In this document: positions 40,429 through 42,537 of the stretch, piece by piece
Layout: each line of letters begins with the position of its first letter
How positions within the stretch are numbered: the first letter of the stretch is position 1
NCBI GenBank assembly: GCA_038240075.1
Contig: JBBSEC010000029.1
Coordinates: forward strand, 1 to 42,537
Direction: 5' to 3'
DNA length: 42,537 nt
Source: DATBAK01 sp038240075
Lineage (GTDB): Bacteria > Actinomycetota > Acidimicrobiia > IMCC26256 > PALSA-610
The notes under the pieces: model-generated
Seen by the model: only the letters and a program-made list of their open reading frames with translations
Told to the model about the DNA's origin: nothing
The model's database searches: none
Made by a program: the position numbers and the translations under genes

Positions 40429-41937
40429 ATGGCCGCGGAGGGGACGAAGATCACGCGCCGGAGGTTCCTCACCGGCGCGACGGTCGCGGTCACCGCCGCG
40501 TGCACATCACACACGCGCAAGGCGGTCGTCCACGCGGTCGAACGGCCCGACGCCGGTGCCGCGAAGCGGGTCATCGTCGTCGGCGCAGGTCTGGCCGGGC
40601 TCACGGCGGCGCTCGATCTCCGTGCCGCGGGTTGGGACGTCGTCGTGCTCGAAGCGCGACCGCGGGTCGGCGGCCGCGTGCACACGCTCTACGGAGGCGA
40701 AGACGGCGTCGCCTTCGACCGCGGCCTGCGCGCCGAGATGGGCGGCGAGTCGATCGACGACACCCACACGTCGATCCAGAGCATGGTCCGCCGTTTCGGT
40801 CTGACGACCGAGCGGCGCCCGGGCAACACGACGTCGCGCGCGGCAATGGGGGTCTTCCGGTATCGCGGGCAGACCTACACGTTTGGCGCGCTCACGGCGC
40901 TCCGCGGCGGCACCGTGCTCGGCGACTACCTCCGCGTCGACGACGAGCTCGCGCGACTCACCGACAAGCACCGCGTCGATCCGGAGCACCCGGAGGCCGC
41001 CGACGGTGCCCCGGAGCTCGACGGCATGAGCTTCGCGACCTGGCTCGACTCGTTGCACCTCGTTCCCGAGGCCCGGTTCGTCGCGGAGCAGGCCAACGTC
41101 TCGGTCTACAACTCGGAGCTCTCCGACATCTCGATGCTGTTCGTCGCACAGCAGACCGCGGTCGCCGCCGGAATGCTCGACAGCCAATCGGAGACGATGC
41201 GCATCGCGGGCGGAAACGCGTCACTGCCCCGGGCCATGGCCGCCGCGCTCGGCTCCGCCGTGATTCTCGATGCGCCCGTCCGCGCCGTGCGCGTCGAGGG
41301 GAACCTGGTGACGGTCACCGCTGCCGGTCATCAGCACTTCGGCGCGCACGTCGTGCTGGCCGTGCCGCCGCCTCCGTTGCGCGCGGTCGGCTTCGAACCC
41401 GCGTTGCCGGCGCCGATCGCCTCGGCGATCGCGGGCCTCGACCTGGGCGCGGCGACGAAGGTCGTCAATCAGTACCACTCGCCGTTCTGGCGCGCGAACG
41501 GCCAGTCGGGGTTCAGCATGAGCGATCTTCCGTACCGCATCTCGTGGGATGCCGCCGACTCCTACAACGCGACTCCGGGGCTGATGACGGCGTTCATCAC
41601 CGCAACCAGCGCGCGCGAATTCGCGGCGCTCGCCGACGGGCCTCGGATCGCCCGCGTCCGCGACGAGCTCGCGGTCGTGTTCCCCGACAGTCCTCGTCAG
41701 CAGGCCGGCCCCGCCGCGACCGTGGCGTGGCCCGACGAACCGTTCACGGGCGGCGGCTACGCCGTCTACAGGCCGAACCAGCTCGCGGCGTTCTGGGAGC
41801 CGTTGCGCGCGGGGACCCGGCGCATCCGTTTCGCCGGCGAGCACCTCGAGGCCCTCGCGGGCTACATGGAGAGCGGCGTGCGCAGCGGCGCCCGAGCCGC
41901 CGCCGCGATCGGTGCGCCGCCTCCCCACTCGTCGTGA
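40429..41937 (+). CDS. FAD-dependent amine oxidase with Tat signal
   Basis: The 502-residue protein begins TKITRRRFLTGATVAVTAAC, a twin-arginine signal with a Cys that may be a lipoprotein site. The FAD-binding dinucleotide motif VIVVGAGLAGLTAALDLRAA is at about 48-67, then LEARPRVGGRVHTL. The C-terminus has IRFAGEHLEALAGYMESGVR, a typical amine oxidase FAD contact. It acts outside the membrane. Substrate unknown; relatives include monoamine and polyamine oxidases and phytoene-type enzymes. ATG 40429 is placed at the signal; the frame is open upstream to 40330. It is followed after 33 bases by a TetR regulator on the same strand. Confidence 0.88.
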   Translation: MAAEGTKITRRRFLTGATVAVTAACTSHTRKAVVHAVERPDAGAAKRVIVVGAGLAGLTAALDLRAAGWDVVVLEARPRVGGRVHTLYGGEDGVAFDRGLRAEMGGESIDDTHTSIQSMVRRFGLTTERRPGNTTSRAAMGVFRYRGQTYTFGALTALRGGTVLGDYLRVDDELARLTDKHRVDPEHPEAADGAPELDGMSFATWLDSLHLVPEARFVAEQANVSVYNSELSDISMLFVAQQTAVAAGMLDSQSETMRIAGGNASLPRAMAAALGSAVILDAPVRAVRVEGNLVTVTAAGHQHFGAHVVLAVPPPPLRAVGFEPALPAPIASAIAGLDLGAATKVVNQYHSPFWRANGQSGFSMSDLPYRISWDAADSYNATPGLMTAFITATSAREFAALADGPRIARVRDELAVVFPDSPRQQAGPAATVAWPDEPFTGGGYAVYRPNQLAAFWEPLRAGTRRIRFAGEHLEALAGYMESGVRSGARAAAAIGAPPPHSS

Positions 41938-41970
41938 GCGCAGGCCCGGCCTCACCGTAGGATCGCCGCG

Positions 41971-42537
41971 ATGCCCGCGGACGGTTCGAGAACGCGAGAG
42001 AAACTGGTCGACGAGGCCGCGCGCGCGTTCGCCGCCGACGGTGTGTTCACGGCGTCGCTGATCGAGATCACACGGCGGGCCGGCCAGCGGAACCGCGGCG
42101 CGTTGCACTATCACTTCGGGTCTCGCAACGGCGTCATCTGCGCGGTGCTCGAGCGTCACGTCGACTTCCTCGCGCAACGCGAGGGCGAGCTGCTCGAGAT
42201 CGCGCTCGCGTCGCCCGACGACGACGTCACGTCGGTGGTGGCGGCGATCGTCCGCCCCGCGACGGAGCTGGCGGAAACCGACTGGCGAGGACGCTGCTTC
42301 TTGGTGATCCTCGCCGAGCTCATCGAGGAGGATCCCGCGAGCCTCGATCCCAACGTGTCGGAGATGCTGGCGCGCACCGGCGGGTACGCGGTCTACGAGC
42401 TCCTCGCGACGCGGATGGCCGAGGTCAGCGACGAGGTGCGGGCCGAACGGTTCGCGCTGGCCACCGCGTTCATCCTTCGCGCGGTGGCCGACCGCGCGCG
42501 CGTGCTCGGTCGCCGCGGCCGCCGGGGCCGGCCTCAG
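41971..42537 (+). CDS. TetR-family transcriptional regulator (cut by window end)
   Basis: ATG 41971 opens 189 codons without a stop to the window end. Residues about 5-55 form the helix-turn-helix: REKLVDEAARAFAADGVFTA, then LIEITRRAGQRNRGALHYHF and GSRNGVICAVLERH. The ligand-binding part runs on to the edge (RGRCFLVILAELIEED). It follows the amine oxidase gene by 33 bases on the same strand and may regulate it, as TetR genes often control neighbours; this is inference. No frame with a stop was available, so its length is unknown. Confidence 0.88.
   Translation, partial: MPADGSRTREKLVDEAARAFAADGVFTASLIEITRRAGQRNRGALHYHFGSRNGVICAVLERHVDFLAQREGELLEIALASPDDDVTSVVAAIVRPATELAETDWRGRCFLVILAELIEEDPASLDPNVSEMLARTGGYAVYELLATRMAEVSDEVRAERFALATAFILRAVADRARVLGRRGRRGRPQ

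Noticed and set aside
40419..41960. 513-residue plus frame overlapping the amine oxidase gene
   Set aside because: Arg-rich shadow frame; the real frame has Tat signal and FAD motifs.

Overview
The window is GC-rich bacterial chromosome with the codon habits, ribosome binding sites and gene families of the Actinomycetota. The DevR-type regulator, DUF1918 protein, GYD protein, BTAD-type regulator, RsbW/STAS partner-switching genes and several small FMN split-barrel proteins all fit. A deep lineage such as Acidimicrobiia is plausible, but that is inference. No rRNA, tRNA or CRISPR array was seen.

Layout. 0-8.7 kb is a mobile and decaying zone. It holds a partial gene end, an aminoglycoside-phosphotransferase-like gene, two IS110-family transposase genes (one frameshifted), an exported unknown, a GYD protein, a nucleotidyltransferase-like gene, a 981-bp element made of one tyrosine recombinase gene between perfect 24-bp inverted repeats, a cupin gene and a truncated AbiEi/DUF559-like remnant. 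8.7-16.5 kb holds two very large minus-strand genes: a BTAD/AAA ATPase regulator and a secreted protein with eight near-identical fibronectin type III repeats.

16.5-30.3 kb looks like a dormancy or oxygen-limitation regulon. A DevR/DosR-like response regulator and a PAS-PAS histidine kinase sit among two universal stress proteins, three FMN split-barrel proteins, a CxxCH haem-binding protein, a multicopper oxidase, a flavodoxin, a cysteine-desulfurase-like enzyme, a DsbA-like protein, a methyltransferase and small unknown proteins. Seven intergenic copies of a 14-bp motif close to GGGACCTTYGSCCC, plus one weaker copy, lie before these genes. They resemble the DevR/DosR box and probably tie the cluster together. 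One gene here is an in-frame chimaera of an amino-acid permease start and a carbamate kinase end.

30.3-42.5 kb is signalling and stress: an HD-GYP response regulator, a secreted phosphoesterase, an ECF sigma factor overlapping a glyoxalase-fold gene, a PP2C phosphatase-STAS-RsbW partner-switching operon with a second, degenerate RsbW-like protein, a topoisomerase IB remnant, a GAF-GGDEF-EAL protein, a Tat-exported amine oxidase and a TetR regulator cut by the window end.

A recurring theme is genes that look internally deleted or fused (recombinase, AbiEi-like, permease/carbamate kinase, topoisomerase IB, possibly sigma/glyoxalase). This could reflect real genome erosion or assembly collapse.
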